Below are positions 28,526-37,307 of a stretch of DNA of 64,000 nt, piece after piece. This stretch comes from Actinopolymorpha singaporensis (GTDB taxonomy: Bacteria; Actinomycetota; Actinomycetes; Propionibacteriales; Actinopolymorphaceae): the NCBI RefSeq assembly GCF_900104745.1, contig NZ_LT629732.1, positions 6,311,981-6,375,980 of the forward strand, given 5' to 3'. Made by a program: the position numbers and the translations under genes. How positions within the stretch are numbered: position 1 is the stretch's first letter; the number at the start of each line of letters is the position of its first letter. Below the pieces are notes generated by a model. It was given only the letters and a program-made list of their open reading frames with translations, did no database searches and was not told the DNA's origin.

Positions 28526-29461
28526 TCAGGAGGCCTCCGGCGCGAGCCGCCCGGCGCTGTGCGGGGTGGGTGCGTCCTCGGGGAGATCGCGCAGCCCCGC
28601 GAACAGGTCGTCCTCGGGAACGGGCGCCTCCACCAGGCTGCGAGCCAGTTCGTAGTCCTCGGTCGGCCAGGCGGCGACGTGCACCTCCAGCGGGCAGGCG
28701 AACCACGGCCCCTCGGGGTCGATCTGGGTGGCGTGCGCGAGCAGCGCCTTGTCGCGGACCGGGAAGTAGTCCGAACACGGCACCCGAGTGGTCACCCTGG
28801 CGGCGTGCGCCGGGTCGGGCTTCCACTCCTTCAGCCGCTCGGCGTAGGGCGACTCGAGTCCCCGGCGCACCATCTCGTCGTGCAGCGCCTTGGTGCGCTC
28901 CCAGTGGAACGAGTGGTGGTAGTAGAGCTTGAGCGGGTGCCACGGCTCGCCGGCCTCGGGATAGGCGTCGGGATCACCGGCCGCCTCCCACGCGGCGATG
29001 GTGACGTTGTGGCACATGATGTGGTCCGGGTGCGGATATCCGCCGTTCTCGTCGTAGGTCGTCACGACGTGCGGACGGAACTCGCGCATCACCCGCACCA
29101 GCGCGCTGGCGGACTCCTCCACCGGCGTCGCCGCGAACGATCCCTCCGGCAGCGGAGCCGGATTGTCGCCCTCGGGGAAACCGGAGTCGACGAAACCGAG
29201 CCATTCCTGCCGGATGCCCAGGATCTCCCGTGCCCGGTCCATCTCCTGCCGGCGGATCTCGGCGAGATTCTCCAGGACATCGGGCCGGTCCATGTGCGGG
29301 TTGAGAATCGATCCGCGCTCTCCGCCTGTGCAGGTCACGACCAGGACCTCGACCCCCTCCGCGACGTAACGGGCGGTGGTGGCGGCCCCCTTGCTCGACT
29401 CGTCGTCGGGGTGAGCGTGCACGTGCATCAGCCGTAGCGGCGCGGGTGCGGTGGAAGGCAC
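28526..29461 (-). CDS. mca: Mycothiol S-conjugate amidase
   Basis: The 311-residue zinc hydrolase opens with [18 protein letters not shown] and continues with [19 protein letters not shown], and [14 protein letters not shown], the LmbE/PIG-L fold. The SSKGAA block and length fit Mca rather than the deacetylase MshB. Mca splits mycothiol conjugates into a mercapturic acid and GlcN-Ins, which is detoxification in mycothiol-using actinobacteria. GTG 29461 has GGAG nine bases upstream. An upstream in-frame start would add 19 unsupported residues. Divergent from greA. Confidence 0.93.
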   Translation of the reverse strand: MPSTAPAPLRLMHVHAHPDDESSKGAATTARYVAEGVEVLVVTCTGGERGSILNPHMDRPDVLENLAEIRRQEMDRAREILGIRQEWLGFVDSGFPEGDNPAPLPEGSFAATPVEESASALVRVMREFRPHVVTTYDENGGYPHPDHIMCHNVTIAAWEAAGDPDAYPEAGEPWHPLKLYYHHSFHWERTKALHDEMVRRGLESPYAERLKEWKPDPAHAARVTTRVPCSDYFPVRDKALLAHATQIDPEGPWFACPLEVHVAAWPTEDYELARSLVEAPVPEDDLFAGLRDLPEDAPTPHSAGRLAPEAS

Positions 29462-29711
29462 CGTAGTTTTCTCCTCTGTCCGGCGGCGCGGGTTGCAAAA
29501 TTTGCGCGCGACCACCATGGTGGCTCAGACCACCGACATTCTTCTCACCGACCTCGACGTACCGACGTGGGATGGCCGGGAGAGCCGCGCGTTGTTAGCC
29601 TGATAGGTCAGTCCGTACAGTTCCGGACACGCACCGAGAGCGCACCGGCGCGAAACGACCAGGTTCTTTCCGAATGACCGAAGTGCCCCCGCATGACCAA
29701 GGAGCAAAGCT

Positions 29712-30218
29712 GTGACGCAGTCGACCGACGAGAACGTCATCTGGCTCACGCAGGACGCCTACGACCGTCTGAAGGCGGAGTTGGACCATCTCACGGGTAC
29801 TGTGCGCGCGGAGCTCGCCAGGAGGATCGGTGAAGCCCGCGACGAGGGTGACCTGCGGGAGAACGGCGGCTACCACGCCGCGAAGGAGGAGCAGGGAAAG
29901 GTCGAGGCGCAGATCCGCAAACTGCAGGACATGCTGCGCCGCGCCCGGGTGGGTGCCACGCCGGCGGACGACGGGATCGTCGAGCCGGGCATGAAGGTGA
30001 CCATTCGCTTCCAGGGCGACGACGACACCGAGACGTTCGTGCTCGGCTCGCGTGAGCTGCTGTCACTGGACTCCTCGGTCGACCTGGAGGTCTACTCCCC
30101 CGAGTCGCCGCTCGGCCGCGCCATCAGCGGCAAGCGCAAGGGCGACCAGGCGACCTACTCCGCCCCCAACGGCCGCAGCGTCACGGTGGAGATCGTCGAC
30201 GCCGTGCCCTTCGGCTGA
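29712..30218 (+). CDS. greA: Transcription elongation factor GreA
   Basis: The 168-residue protein has the N-terminal coiled coil with the tip motif ARDEGDLRENGGYHAAKEEQ, whose acidic residues activate RNA polymerase cleavage of backtracked RNA. A C-terminal FKBP-like domain (SPLGRAISGKRKGDQATYSAP) follows. AAGGAG precedes GTG 29712. A strong hairpin terminator lies 50 bases after the stop. Confidence 0.95.
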   Translation: MTQSTDENVIWLTQDAYDRLKAELDHLTGTVRAELARRIGEARDEGDLRENGGYHAAKEEQGKVEAQIRKLQDMLRRARVGATPADDGIVEPGMKVTIRFQGDDDTETFVLGSRELLSLDSSVDLEVYSPESPLGRAISGKRKGDQATYSAPNGRSVTVEIVDAVPFG

Positions 30219-30267
30219 GCACCGGCTGGGCATCAGCCCGTCGACCGGGCCGCCGCCCGGACAGCGA

Positions 30268-30306
30268 GAACCCACGATGCGCGGTGACGCCGCGCATCGT
30301 GGGTTC
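30268..30306. terminator. Strong bidirectional hairpin terminator
   Basis: A perfect 17-base stem (arms 30268-30284 and 30290-30306) closes a five-base loop. There is no U-run, as often in high-GC actinobacteria. It lies between greA and the convergent DUF2089 gene and can serve both. Confidence 0.85.
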
Positions 30307-30356
30307 CTTCGTACGCACTCCGGGGGTTGCCCCGGCTGGAGTTGCCGCCGCCGTCG

Positions 30357-30809
30357 CTAACCGACCTGGCGGAGCCGGTCGGCGGCGGCATCCACGTCGA
30401 TCTCGCCCCGGGCGAGCATCGCCAGGACGTCCTCCCGGCTCTGCTCCGGCTCGTTCGGAACTGCCGGTGCGGAAGGAGCGGGCGGCGAACCGGCGCCTTC
30501 CAGACCCAGCTTGGCCAGCAGGTCGGCGTAACGCTGCCGGGCCGTCGGATAGCTCACGCCGAGGTGCCGTTCCACCTCCCGCATGTTGCCGCGCGAGACC
30601 AGGAAGACGCGTAGCAGGTCGCGTTCTGCGTCGGTCAGGCCGCAGAACCCGCATGACTCGAACACTCCCGACAGTTCGCTCGCGCACGCGTCGCAGCTCA
30701 GCCGGGTCACCTGCAGACCGGCACCGCAGACGGGACAGTCGCGTGGCGGCCGGTGCGCATGGGCGGAGGGATGTCTCGGGTATCCACCCGTGCCGTACGC
30801 CATGCTCAC
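30357..30809 (-). CDS. DUF2089-type zinc-ribbon/HTH regulator
   Basis: This 150-residue protein has an N-terminal zinc ribbon (CPVCG then CDAC, with a further CGFC). A helix-turn-helix (NMREVERHLGVSYPTARQRY) follows, and a SHOCT-like helical hairpin closes it (SREDVLAMLARGEIDVDAAA). It is probably a DNA-binding regulator. GTG 30809 overlaps the stop of the upstream DUF4097 gene (GTGA). The neighbour also carries a SHOCT-like hairpin, suggesting they work together, as DUF2089/DUF4097 pairs often co-occur. Confidence 0.8.
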   Translation of the reverse strand: MSMAYGTGGYPRHPSAHAHRPPRDCPVCGAGLQVTRLSCDACASELSGVFESCGFCGLTDAERDLLRVFLVSRGNMREVERHLGVSYPTARQRYADLLAKLGLEGAGSPPAPSAPAVPNEPEQSREDVLAMLARGEIDVDAAADRLRQVG

Positions 30810-32002
30810 GGCGCCTGCTTGACGGTCGCCATCCCCATCACGACTTCCAGGTCGAGCTGGCCGTCACCGCTACCGATCACGTGCTCGTCCCGGTCGGCGC
30901 CCGGCGGCTCCCACTGGACCCGGCCGAGCTGGACGTCGGGGCGCACCCGCACGCTCGAACCCGGCAGCAACCGCAGCTGCAGAGAGCCGGACTCCGCCCG
31001 CAACCGCGACTTGCCCCGGTGGATGCGTCCCTCCACCTGCGCCGAACCCGCCTGCACGAGCACGTCGATCGGACCCTCCACGTCGCGGACCCGAGCGGAG
31101 CCACCGGTGACCCGCACCTGCTCCAGGCTCGGGATGCGTTCGGCGTTGACGCTGCCCGCGGTGACCTCGACCTCCACCGCCAGGCTCGGGTTGACGCGTA
31201 CGGAGAGCTCGCGTCCGAGGTCGAAGACCCGCTCCTGCACGTCGCGCAGTGACCGGGTGCGCATCAGGGTGAAGCCGTCCAGGGACGCCCCGAACTCGCC
31301 CTCGCTGGTGACGACCAGGGTGTCGCCCTCCTGTCGTACGACGTGCGGACCGTCGACCGCGACCGTCGAGACGAACGGCTCGCCGATGATCCGGACCCGC
31401 CGCCCGACGGCGCGAACCCGCACCCGGCTGGTCGGCTCGGCCGCGGAGGTCGTGGGCAGTGTCCGCTGCTCCGACGTGCCGGCGCCGGGCCCACCCGACG
31501 CCTTCGCCCCGGCCGAGGTCGCTCCGCTTCCGGACGGAGCGGACCCGGCGTCGGCGGTCCGGCGGGCCTCGTCCAGCCGGGCGGCGGCCTCCTCCGGGCC
31601 GAGCCGGCCGGCCGCGACGTCGGCCAGGATCCGGCGTACGGGATCGTCGCCCTCCGGCATCGGAGTGGGGGGCGTGGAAGCTGCGGGGGGCTCGGTAGTG
31701 GGGTACTCGCCGTTGCCGTGCGGCCCGGCCGCGTGCTCGGCGGCCCGGATCGCGTCCCCGGTGGCGGACTGCGCCTGCTCCGCGCGTTCTGCCGCCTCCC
31801 GCTGGCGGCGTTCGGCCTCGGCGCGCACCTGCTCGGCCACCGGGTCCGGCGTGGCAGCGGGACCATCGTGGCCGTCGTGGGTCTCGTGGCCGGCATGGGA
31901 CCCGTGCCCCTGCGAGGTGGAGGCGGGCTCGTCGCGGTGGGTCGGAACGGCGTCGGTGGCCTCGGCCCAGGGGTCCGATTCGGAAGGTGTGTTCTCAGGC
32001 AT
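30806..32002 (-). CDS. DUF4097 beta-helix (putative adhesin-like) protein
   Basis: Of 398 residues, the first 190 are disordered and rich in Ala, His, Glu and Thr. They contain one SHOCT-like helix pair (DPVRRILADVAAGRLGPEEA). The last 200 are repeating short beta strands (SVRVNPSLAVEVEVTAGSVN, VRVTGGSARVRDVEGPIDVL) typical of DUF4097. No signal peptide is present, so it appears cytoplasmic. Role unknown; the coupled DUF2089 regulator suggests an envelope- or stress-linked module. ATG 32002 may be leaderless. Confidence 0.78.
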   Translation of the reverse strand: MPENTPSESDPWAEATDAVPTHRDEPASTSQGHGSHAGHETHDGHDGPAATPDPVAEQVRAEAERRQREAAERAEQAQSATGDAIRAAEHAAGPHGNGEYPTTEPPAASTPPTPMPEGDDPVRRILADVAAGRLGPEEAAARLDEARRTADAGSAPSGSGATSAGAKASGGPGAGTSEQRTLPTTSAAEPTSRVRVRAVGRRVRIIGEPFVSTVAVDGPHVVRQEGDTLVVTSEGEFGASLDGFTLMRTRSLRDVQERVFDLGRELSVRVNPSLAVEVEVTAGSVNAERIPSLEQVRVTGGSARVRDVEGPIDVLVQAGSAQVEGRIHRGKSRLRAESGSLQLRLLPGSSVRVRPDVQLGRVQWEPPGADRDEHVIGSGDGQLDLEVVMGMATVKQAP

Positions 32003-32008
32003 GGGTCG

Positions 32009-32037
32009 ATTCCACTCCGCCCGTCATGGAGTGTCAA
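32009..32037 (-). promoter_or_regulatory. Probable leaderless promoter of the DUF4097-DUF2089 pair
   Basis: On the minus strand, a perfect -35 TTGACA (32032-32037) and TGGAAT (32009-32014) are 17 bases apart. The -10 ends six bases before the ATG at 32002, so the transcript would begin at or within a base of the start codon, and no ribosome binding site is present. Confidence 0.5.
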
Positions 32038-32066
32038 GGCCGACTTTATAGATCCTGAATACTGAC

Positions 32067-33365
32067 CTACGAAAAGTTGACCGTGTAGCCGGCCGATCGC
32101 AGTCGGTGCAGAATCTCCTCCCGATGCTGCTTCCCCCGCGTCTCCAGTTGCAGGGCCACGTCGACGTCGCCGAGGTGCAGGCCGGCGCCCGTCCGCTGGT
32201 GTACGACGTCCAGGACGTTCGCGTCCACCTCGGCGAGCTTGCTCAGGAGTGCGGCCAGCCCGCCCGGCTGGTCGGGCACGCACACCCGCAGCGACATGTA
32301 CCTACCGGCGGCGATCATCCCGTGGCGCAGCACCCGCATCAGCAGCAAGGGATCGATGTTCCCTCCGGACAGCACCGCCACCACCGGTGGCTCGAACGCG
32401 CCCGGGGCGTCCAGCGCCGCCGCGACGGCCGCTGCCCCGGCGGGCTCGACCAGCAGCTTGCCGCGTTCCAGGAGCAGCAGCAGCGACCGCGACAGTGACT
32501 CCTCCGAGACGGTGATCACCCCGGCCACCCAGCGCCGGACGACCTCGAACGGCACCCCGCCCGGGCAGCCGACCGCGATCCCGTCGGCCATCGTCTGCAT
32601 CCGCTCCACCGGGACCGGCCGCCCGGCTGCGAGCGACGGTGGGTAGGCAGCCGCGCCGGCCGCCTGTACCCCGACGACCCGCGCCTTCGAGCCGCGCCCG
32701 GCCAGCGCCGCCGCCACCCCGGCCACCAGTCCGCCGCCGCCCGTCGACACCAGAACGGTCGCGACGTCCGGGCACTGCTCCAGGATCTCCAGGCCGAGCG
32801 TGCCCTGGCCGGCCAGGATGTCGGCGTGGTCGAACGGGTGGATGAACACCGCCCCGGTCTCCTGGGCGTACTGCCGGGCGGCGACCAGCGCCTCGTCGAT
32901 GGTGTGGCCGTGGAACCGCACGTCGGCGCCGTAGGAGCGGGTGGCCTCCTCCTTCGGGATGGGCGCGCCGACCGGCATGAACACCGTTGCCCGGGTGTCC
33001 AGCAGCCGGGCGGCGAGCGCGACTCCCTGCGCGTGGTTGCCCGCACTGGCCGCCACCACCCCGCGGGCGCGTTCCTCCTGGCTCAACCGGGAGATTCGCA
33101 CGTACGCGCCGCGGATCTTGAACGATCCGGCCCGCTGGAGGTTCTCGCACTTCAGGTGCACCGGCCCGCCCACCCGGTCCGCCAGCCAGCGCGACGCTTC
33201 CATCGGCGTGGTCCGGGCGACCCCACGCAGGGTGCGTTCGGCGTCCTCGATGTCGGCGAGCAGGGCACCGAGGTCGGGCCCGCCGTCCGGGGCGGGGTCG
33301 CGGCTGTCGCCGGAGCGGTTGTCGGGGCGGTTCCCGGGGCTGTTGTCGGGGCCGGCAGCGGTCAT
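32067..33365 (-). CDS. ilvA: Threonine ammonia-lyase (PLP fold II, ACT-like tail)
   Basis: The 432-residue enzyme carries the PLP lysine in AGSFKIRGAY (near 83) and ASAGNHAQGVA. The glycine-rich phosphate loop is STGGGGLVAGVAAAL, and VEPAGAAAVAAAL follows. A C-terminal ACT-like regulatory domain (SLRVCVPDQPGGLAALLSKL) completes it. It deaminates L-threonine to 2-oxobutanoate; the ACT type covers both biosynthetic and catabolic forms, and no ilv genes are adjacent. About 35 disordered residues precede the domain from ATG 33365. Divergent from the P450 gene. Confidence 0.9.
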   Translation of the reverse strand: MTAAGPDNSPGNRPDNRSGDSRDPAPDGGPDLGALLADIEDAERTLRGVARTTPMEASRWLADRVGGPVHLKCENLQRAGSFKIRGAYVRISRLSQEERARGVVAASAGNHAQGVALAARLLDTRATVFMPVGAPIPKEEATRSYGADVRFHGHTIDEALVAARQYAQETGAVFIHPFDHADILAGQGTLGLEILEQCPDVATVLVSTGGGGLVAGVAAALAGRGSKARVVGVQAAGAAAYPPSLAAGRPVPVERMQTMADGIAVGCPGGVPFEVVRRWVAGVITVSEESLSRSLLLLLERGKLLVEPAGAAAVAAALDAPGAFEPPVVAVLSGGNIDPLLLMRVLRHGMIAAGRYMSLRVCVPDQPGGLAALLSKLAEVDANVLDVVHQRTGAGLHLGDVDVALQLETRGKQHREEILHRLRSAGYTVNFS

Positions 33366-33484
33366 GGCCGCAGTCTGACACCAGATCGGCAGTCCGCCGC
33401 CTCCCCGGCCCGCACGCCGGGCGCGCAGTCGGCCCGGCCGGGCCGTCTGCGCGCCCGGCAGCCGGAAACCACGTAGAAAAGAGC

Positions 33485-34960
33485 ATGGCCACCAGCCCTC
33501 CGTCCGACCGCACCGACGAGCCACGCGGCGACGGGCGTCCGCTGCGTCGCGGACCGCACCGGCGTCCGGGCGGGCCCGGCAGGGTGGCCCGGCCGCCGGG
33601 TCCGCCCGGTGCGCTGCTGTACGCCGGACTCGCCCTGCACCGTGAGCCGCCGGCGTACTTCCTCCGGATCGCCCGCAGACATCCCCGGCTGGCCCACCTG
33701 CGGCTCGGCGGCGAACACGTCTACGTCCTCAGCCATCCCGACCTGGTACACGAACTCTTCGTCACCAGGGGCCGGGACCTGCGCAAGGGCCGGACGCTGG
33801 AGCGGATCCGGATGCTTCTGGGCGAAGGCCTGCTCACCAGCGAGGGCGAGTGGCACCGCTCCCAGCGGCGGCTGGTCCAGCCCGCGCTGCAGGGCGACCG
33901 GCTTCGCGCGTACGCGCCGGTGATGGTGCGGGCGGCGCGCGACCGCGCGGCCGGCTGGCGGGACGGTCTGCAGGTCGACCTGGCCCGGGAGATGTCCGCG
34001 CTGACGGTGGCGGTGGTGGGTGAGGCGTTGTTCGGCACCGACCTGCGGGACCGGAGCGACGAGGTGGCCGACGCGCTGGGTGAGCTGATGGACGGGTTCT
34101 CGCGGCGGATGCTGCCGGGTGCCGACCTGCTGCTGTCGGTGCCCAGCCGCGGCCGGGCGAGGCTTTTCGCCGCCGTCGACCGCCTCGACGCGCTGGTGCG
34201 GGGCATGATCGCCGAACGCCGCCGCCGTCCGCTCGGCTCCGACCTGCTGTCCACGCTGCTCGAGGCGTCGGCCGACGACGGCACTGCCGTACGGGACGAG
34301 GTGATGACGCTGCTCCTGGCCGGGCACGAGACCACGGCGAGCGCACTGTCGTGGACGTGGTGGCTGCTGGACCGGAACCCGGAGGCGGCGGCCTGGCTGC
34401 GCGCCGAGGTCGACGCCGTGGCCGCCGACCCCGCCCGGCTGACCTACGCCGACCTGGACCGGCTGCCGCGGACGCGGGCCGTACTGGCGGAGGCGATGCG
34501 GCTCTATCCCCCGTCGTGGATCCTCGGCCGGCGCACTCTCGCGGACGTGGAACTCGACGGCTGGACGCTGCCCGCGGGGTCGTTGTGCGTGACCAGCCAG
34601 TACGCCCTGCACCGTGACCCGCGGTTCTGGGCGGCCCCGGACGCGTTCGCGCCCGCACGCTGGATCGGCCGCGACGGGGCGTTCGGGGAGGGCGTGCCGG
34701 GCCAGCCGCGGGCGGCGTACCTGCCGTTCGGGGTGGGTGCCCGGATCTGCGTCGGGCTGGGCTTCGCCTGGACCGAGGGGGTGCTCGTGCTCGCCACGCT
34801 CGCCCGCCGGTGGGCGCCCCAGGTCGCGCCGGGGCACCGGGTCAGGCCGCAGGCGGCGGTCACCCTGCGGCCGAACGGAGGCATGCCGGTCGTACTCCAC
34901 GAGCGCTCCCCGGGCACCGGGCGGCACCACGGTGAGCGAGGTTCGAGCGGCCCTCGGTAA
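33485..34960 (+). CDS. Cytochrome P450 monooxygenase
   Basis: The 491-residue haem enzyme shows the I-helix motif LLLAGHETTASAL (near 280), ExxR in LAEAMRLYPPSW (near 337), and the haem loop FGVGARICVG with the thiolate Cys near 422. Layout resembles bacterial CYP4/CYP102-like class proteins. Substrate unknown and no ferredoxin or reductase gene is adjacent. The first 45 residues are Arg/Pro-rich and probably disordered. It lies just before a MarR-efflux pair, but that operator separates it from them. Confidence 0.9.
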   Translation: MATSPPSDRTDEPRGDGRPLRRGPHRRPGGPGRVARPPGPPGALLYAGLALHREPPAYFLRIARRHPRLAHLRLGGEHVYVLSHPDLVHELFVTRGRDLRKGRTLERIRMLLGEGLLTSEGEWHRSQRRLVQPALQGDRLRAYAPVMVRAARDRAAGWRDGLQVDLAREMSALTVAVVGEALFGTDLRDRSDEVADALGELMDGFSRRMLPGADLLLSVPSRGRARLFAAVDRLDALVRGMIAERRRRPLGSDLLSTLLEASADDGTAVRDEVMTLLLAGHETTASALSWTWWLLDRNPEAAAWLRAEVDAVAADPARLTYADLDRLPRTRAVLAEAMRLYPPSWILGRRTLADVELDGWTLPAGSLCVTSQYALHRDPRFWAAPDAFAPARWIGRDGAFGEGVPGQPRAAYLPFGVGARICVGLGFAWTEGVLVLATLARRWAPQVAPGHRVRPQAAVTLRPNGGMPVVLHERSPGTGRHHGERGSSGPR

Positions 34961-34963
34961 TAG

Positions 34964-35003
34964 TTGCATGGCGCATGCAAGCCCGTATACTTGCGGGGTG
35001 CAA
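34964..35003 (+). promoter_or_regulatory. MarR operator and leaderless promoter
   Basis: TTGCATG-GCG-CATGCAA (34964-34980) is a perfect 7-base-arm palindrome. Its first six bases also form a -35 (TTGCAT), with TATACT (34986-34991) 16 bases later as -10. The -10 ends six bases before the GTG at 34998, giving a leaderless start. A second, shorter repeat TTGC-N5-GCAA (34991-35003) covers the start codon. MarR bound to either would block RNA polymerase. Confidence 0.65.
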
Positions 35004-35477
35004 GCAACTGGCAGTCCCGCCCACACCGGCGGACCCACCACCGCCTCCCCGGCGCCGGAGACGTTGCTGGTCGCCCTGATGCGGTTGGTGCGCCTGGTAA
35101 AGCGCGGAAATGACGCGCCGATCGAACCCGCTCTGCATTACGTTCTTCACACCGTCGCGTGTTCGGGCCCGACCCGGCTGTCCGATCTCGCCGGTCAGGT
35201 GCAACTCGACGTGTCGACCGTGAGCCGGCACGTCCGGGCGCTGGAGACCTCCGGTTACCTCGGACGGGCCAGCGATCCCGACGACCGCAGGGCCGCCCTG
35301 GTCTCGGTCACCGAGACCGGCAACCGCGTCCTGGAGGAGGCGGCCGCCCGCAGGCGCGCCCGGCTCGACGCGGTGCTGTCCCAGTGGCCGGCCGACGACG
35401 TACAGACCCTCGGGCGACTGCTCGACCAACTCGCCAAGGACCTGGAGGCCGAGACGTCCACGCCGCCTGGGCCCTGA
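34998..35477 (+). CDS. MarR-family transcriptional regulator
   Basis: The 159-residue protein has the MarR winged helix: LSDLAGQVQLDVSTVSRHVR as recognition region and SDPDDRRAALVSVTETG as the wing. Ligand unknown; such regulators respond to phenolics or drugs. GTG 34998 is supported by a leaderless-spaced promoter and a palindromic operator directly over it. The efflux gene follows on the same strand, so autoregulated efflux control is likely. Confidence 0.85.
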   Translation: MQATGSPAHTGGPTTASPAPETLLVALMRLVRLVKRGNDAPIEPALHYVLHTVACSGPTRLSDLAGQVQLDVSTVSRHVRALETSGYLGRASDPDDRRAALVSVTETGNRVLEEAAARRRARLDAVLSQWPADDVQTLGRLLDQLAKDLEAETSTPPGP

Positions 35478-35607
35478 CCCGGAGGACGCCGCCATGGCCG
35501 CCCCAAGACCTCACCGACCCAAAGCGAACTCACCTGCGCGCCACCGCGCGCCCGTCACCAGGCACTGGTTCACCAGGCAACACCAAGTCACACGGAGTGC
35601 TGTTTCG

Positions 35608-37218
35608 ATGAGCGAACCCCAACGCGGGCCGTCGGCCGGCGCGGGAACCACCCCCGCGGCCACCGACGGCCCCTCCTACCTGTCCCACCGGCAGATCCTG
35701 ATCACCCTCGGCGGCCTGATGGCCGGGATGCTGCTCGCCGCGCTCGACCAGAGCATCGTCGGTACGGCGCTGCCCCGCATCGTCAGCGACCTCGGCGGGC
35801 TGGACAAGCTGTCCTGGGTGGTCACGGCGTACCTCCTGACCTCCACCGCCTCCACCCCGCTGTGGGGAAAGATCTCCGACCTGTACGGCCGCCGGCTGAT
35901 CTTCCAGGCGGCGATCGGCACCTTCCTGGTCGGCTCGGTGCTGGCCGCCCTCGCGCAGAACATGCCCGAACTGGTGGCGTTCCGGGCGATCCAGGGGCTC
36001 GGCGGCGGCGGCCTGATGGCCCTGGCCTTCGCCACCATCGGCGACATCATCCCGCCGCGTGAGCGCGGCCGGTACCAGGGCTACTTCGGTGCCGTGTTCG
36101 GCATCTCCAGCGTCGCCGGGCCGCTGCTCGGCGGCTGGTTCACCGACGGCCCCGGCTGGCGGTGGATCTTCTGGATCAACCTGCCGATCGGCATCGCGGC
36201 GCTGGTCGTGACGACGTACGCCCTGCGGATGCCCACCGTCCGCCGCAACCACCAGATCGACTACCTCGGCGCCGCCACGATCGTCGCCTCGGTCTCCTCG
36301 ATCCTGCTGTACCTGTCCTGGCGTGGGCAGTCGTACGGCTGGACCGAGGGCGGGGCGCTGGCCCTGCTCGGCGCCGGCATCGCCCTCGCGGTGGTGTTCG
36401 TGTTCGTCGAGTCCCGGGCCTCCGAGCCGATCCTTCCGCTGCGGTTGTTCCGCAACTCGGTGTTCACGATCAGCAACGTCTTCGGCCTGATCGCCGGGTT
36501 CGTGATGTTCGGCGCGATCATCTACCTCCCGCTCTACCTGCAGGTGGTGCACGGGCTGTCGCCCACCGCGTCCGGACTGGCGATGCTGCCGATGGTGGCC
36601 GGTATCTTCACGTCCTCGATCGGGTCGGGCCGGCTGATCAGCAAGACCGGCCGGTACAAGATCTACCCGATCCTGGGTGCGCTGTTCATGGCGCTCGCGG
36701 TGTGGCTGCTGTCGCGGCTGAGCTCGGGATCCTCGATGTGGACGATCGGGGCCTACCAGTACGTCCTCGGTTTCGGCCTGGGCCTCACCATGCAGACGAT
36801 CATGACGGCGGTGCAGAACTCCGTGCACTTCCGCGACATGGGCACCGCGACGAGCGCGACGACGTTCTTCCGGAGCATGGGTGGCGCACTCGGCACAGCA
36901 GTGTTCGGCGCGATCCTCACCAGCCGGCTGGGTACCCACCTGGCGGAGGTTCTGCCGCCGGCGGCGGCCGCCAAGATCCCGGCCGGCGCGGTGGAGAACG
37001 TCACCGCGATCCAGAAGCTCCCGCCGGAGCTGAAGGCGCCGGTGATCGAGGCGTTCGTCCGTACGCTGCACGACGTGTTCCTCACCGGTGCGCCGTTCGC
37101 ACTCGTGGCGATGGTGGTCGCGTTGTTCCTCAAGGAGCTTCCACTGGCCACCGGGCACCCGCCGGTGGAGGGCACCGGCGAGGTCGAGGCGGAGTTCGCC
37201 CCGAGCGCCACGCACTGA
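35608..37218 (+). CDS. DHA2-family drug/proton antiporter (14 TM, EmrB/QacA type)
   Basis: The protein has 536 residues and 14 predicted membrane helices. DHA2 signatures are present: ALDQSIVGTALPRIVSDLGG in helix 1, LWGKISDLYGRR (motif A), and FRAIQGLGGGGLMALAF (motif B). It would export hydrophobic compounds using the proton gradient under the adjacent MarR repressor. An ATG at 35494 has a better ribosome binding site (GGAGGA). The 38 codons it would add use many codons rare in this genome (AGA, AAA, TCA, ACA, GTT), so ATG 35608 is preferred. A hairpin terminator follows. Confidence 0.88.
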   Translation: MSEPQRGPSAGAGTTPAATDGPSYLSHRQILITLGGLMAGMLLAALDQSIVGTALPRIVSDLGGLDKLSWVVTAYLLTSTASTPLWGKISDLYGRRLIFQAAIGTFLVGSVLAALAQNMPELVAFRAIQGLGGGGLMALAFATIGDIIPPRERGRYQGYFGAVFGISSVAGPLLGGWFTDGPGWRWIFWINLPIGIAALVVTTYALRMPTVRRNHQIDYLGAATIVASVSSILLYLSWRGQSYGWTEGGALALLGAGIALAVVFVFVESRASEPILPLRLFRNSVFTISNVFGLIAGFVMFGAIIYLPLYLQVVHGLSPTASGLAMLPMVAGIFTSSIGSGRLISKTGRYKIYPILGALFMALAVWLLSRLSSGSSMWTIGAYQYVLGFGLGLTMQTIMTAVQNSVHFRDMGTATSATTFFRSMGGALGTAVFGAILTSRLGTHLAEVLPPAAAAKIPAGAVENVTAIQKLPPELKAPVIEAFVRTLHDVFLTGAPFALVAMVVALFLKELPLATGHPPVEGTGEVEAEFAPSATH

Positions 37219-37250
37219 GCAGCGAGTACGACAAGCAGGCAGGACAACCC

Positions 37251-37283
37251 GAAGGAGCCCCGGCGGTCAGCCGGGGCTCCTTC
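37251..37283. terminator. Hairpin terminator between convergent genes
   Basis: Perfect 13-base arms GAAGGAGCCCCGG (37251-37263) and its complement (37271-37283) enclose a seven-base loop. It lies 32 bases after the efflux gene and 24 bases from the stop of the convergent AI-2E family gene, so it can stop both transcripts. Confidence 0.8.
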
Positions 37284-37307
37284 GTCGTACGCGGGGACCG
37301 CCGCGTC

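Noticed and set aside
35494-35607. N-terminal extension of the DHA2 pump from ATG 35494
   Set aside because: Good ribosome binding site but 38 codons full of rare choices and no family match; kept only as an alternative.
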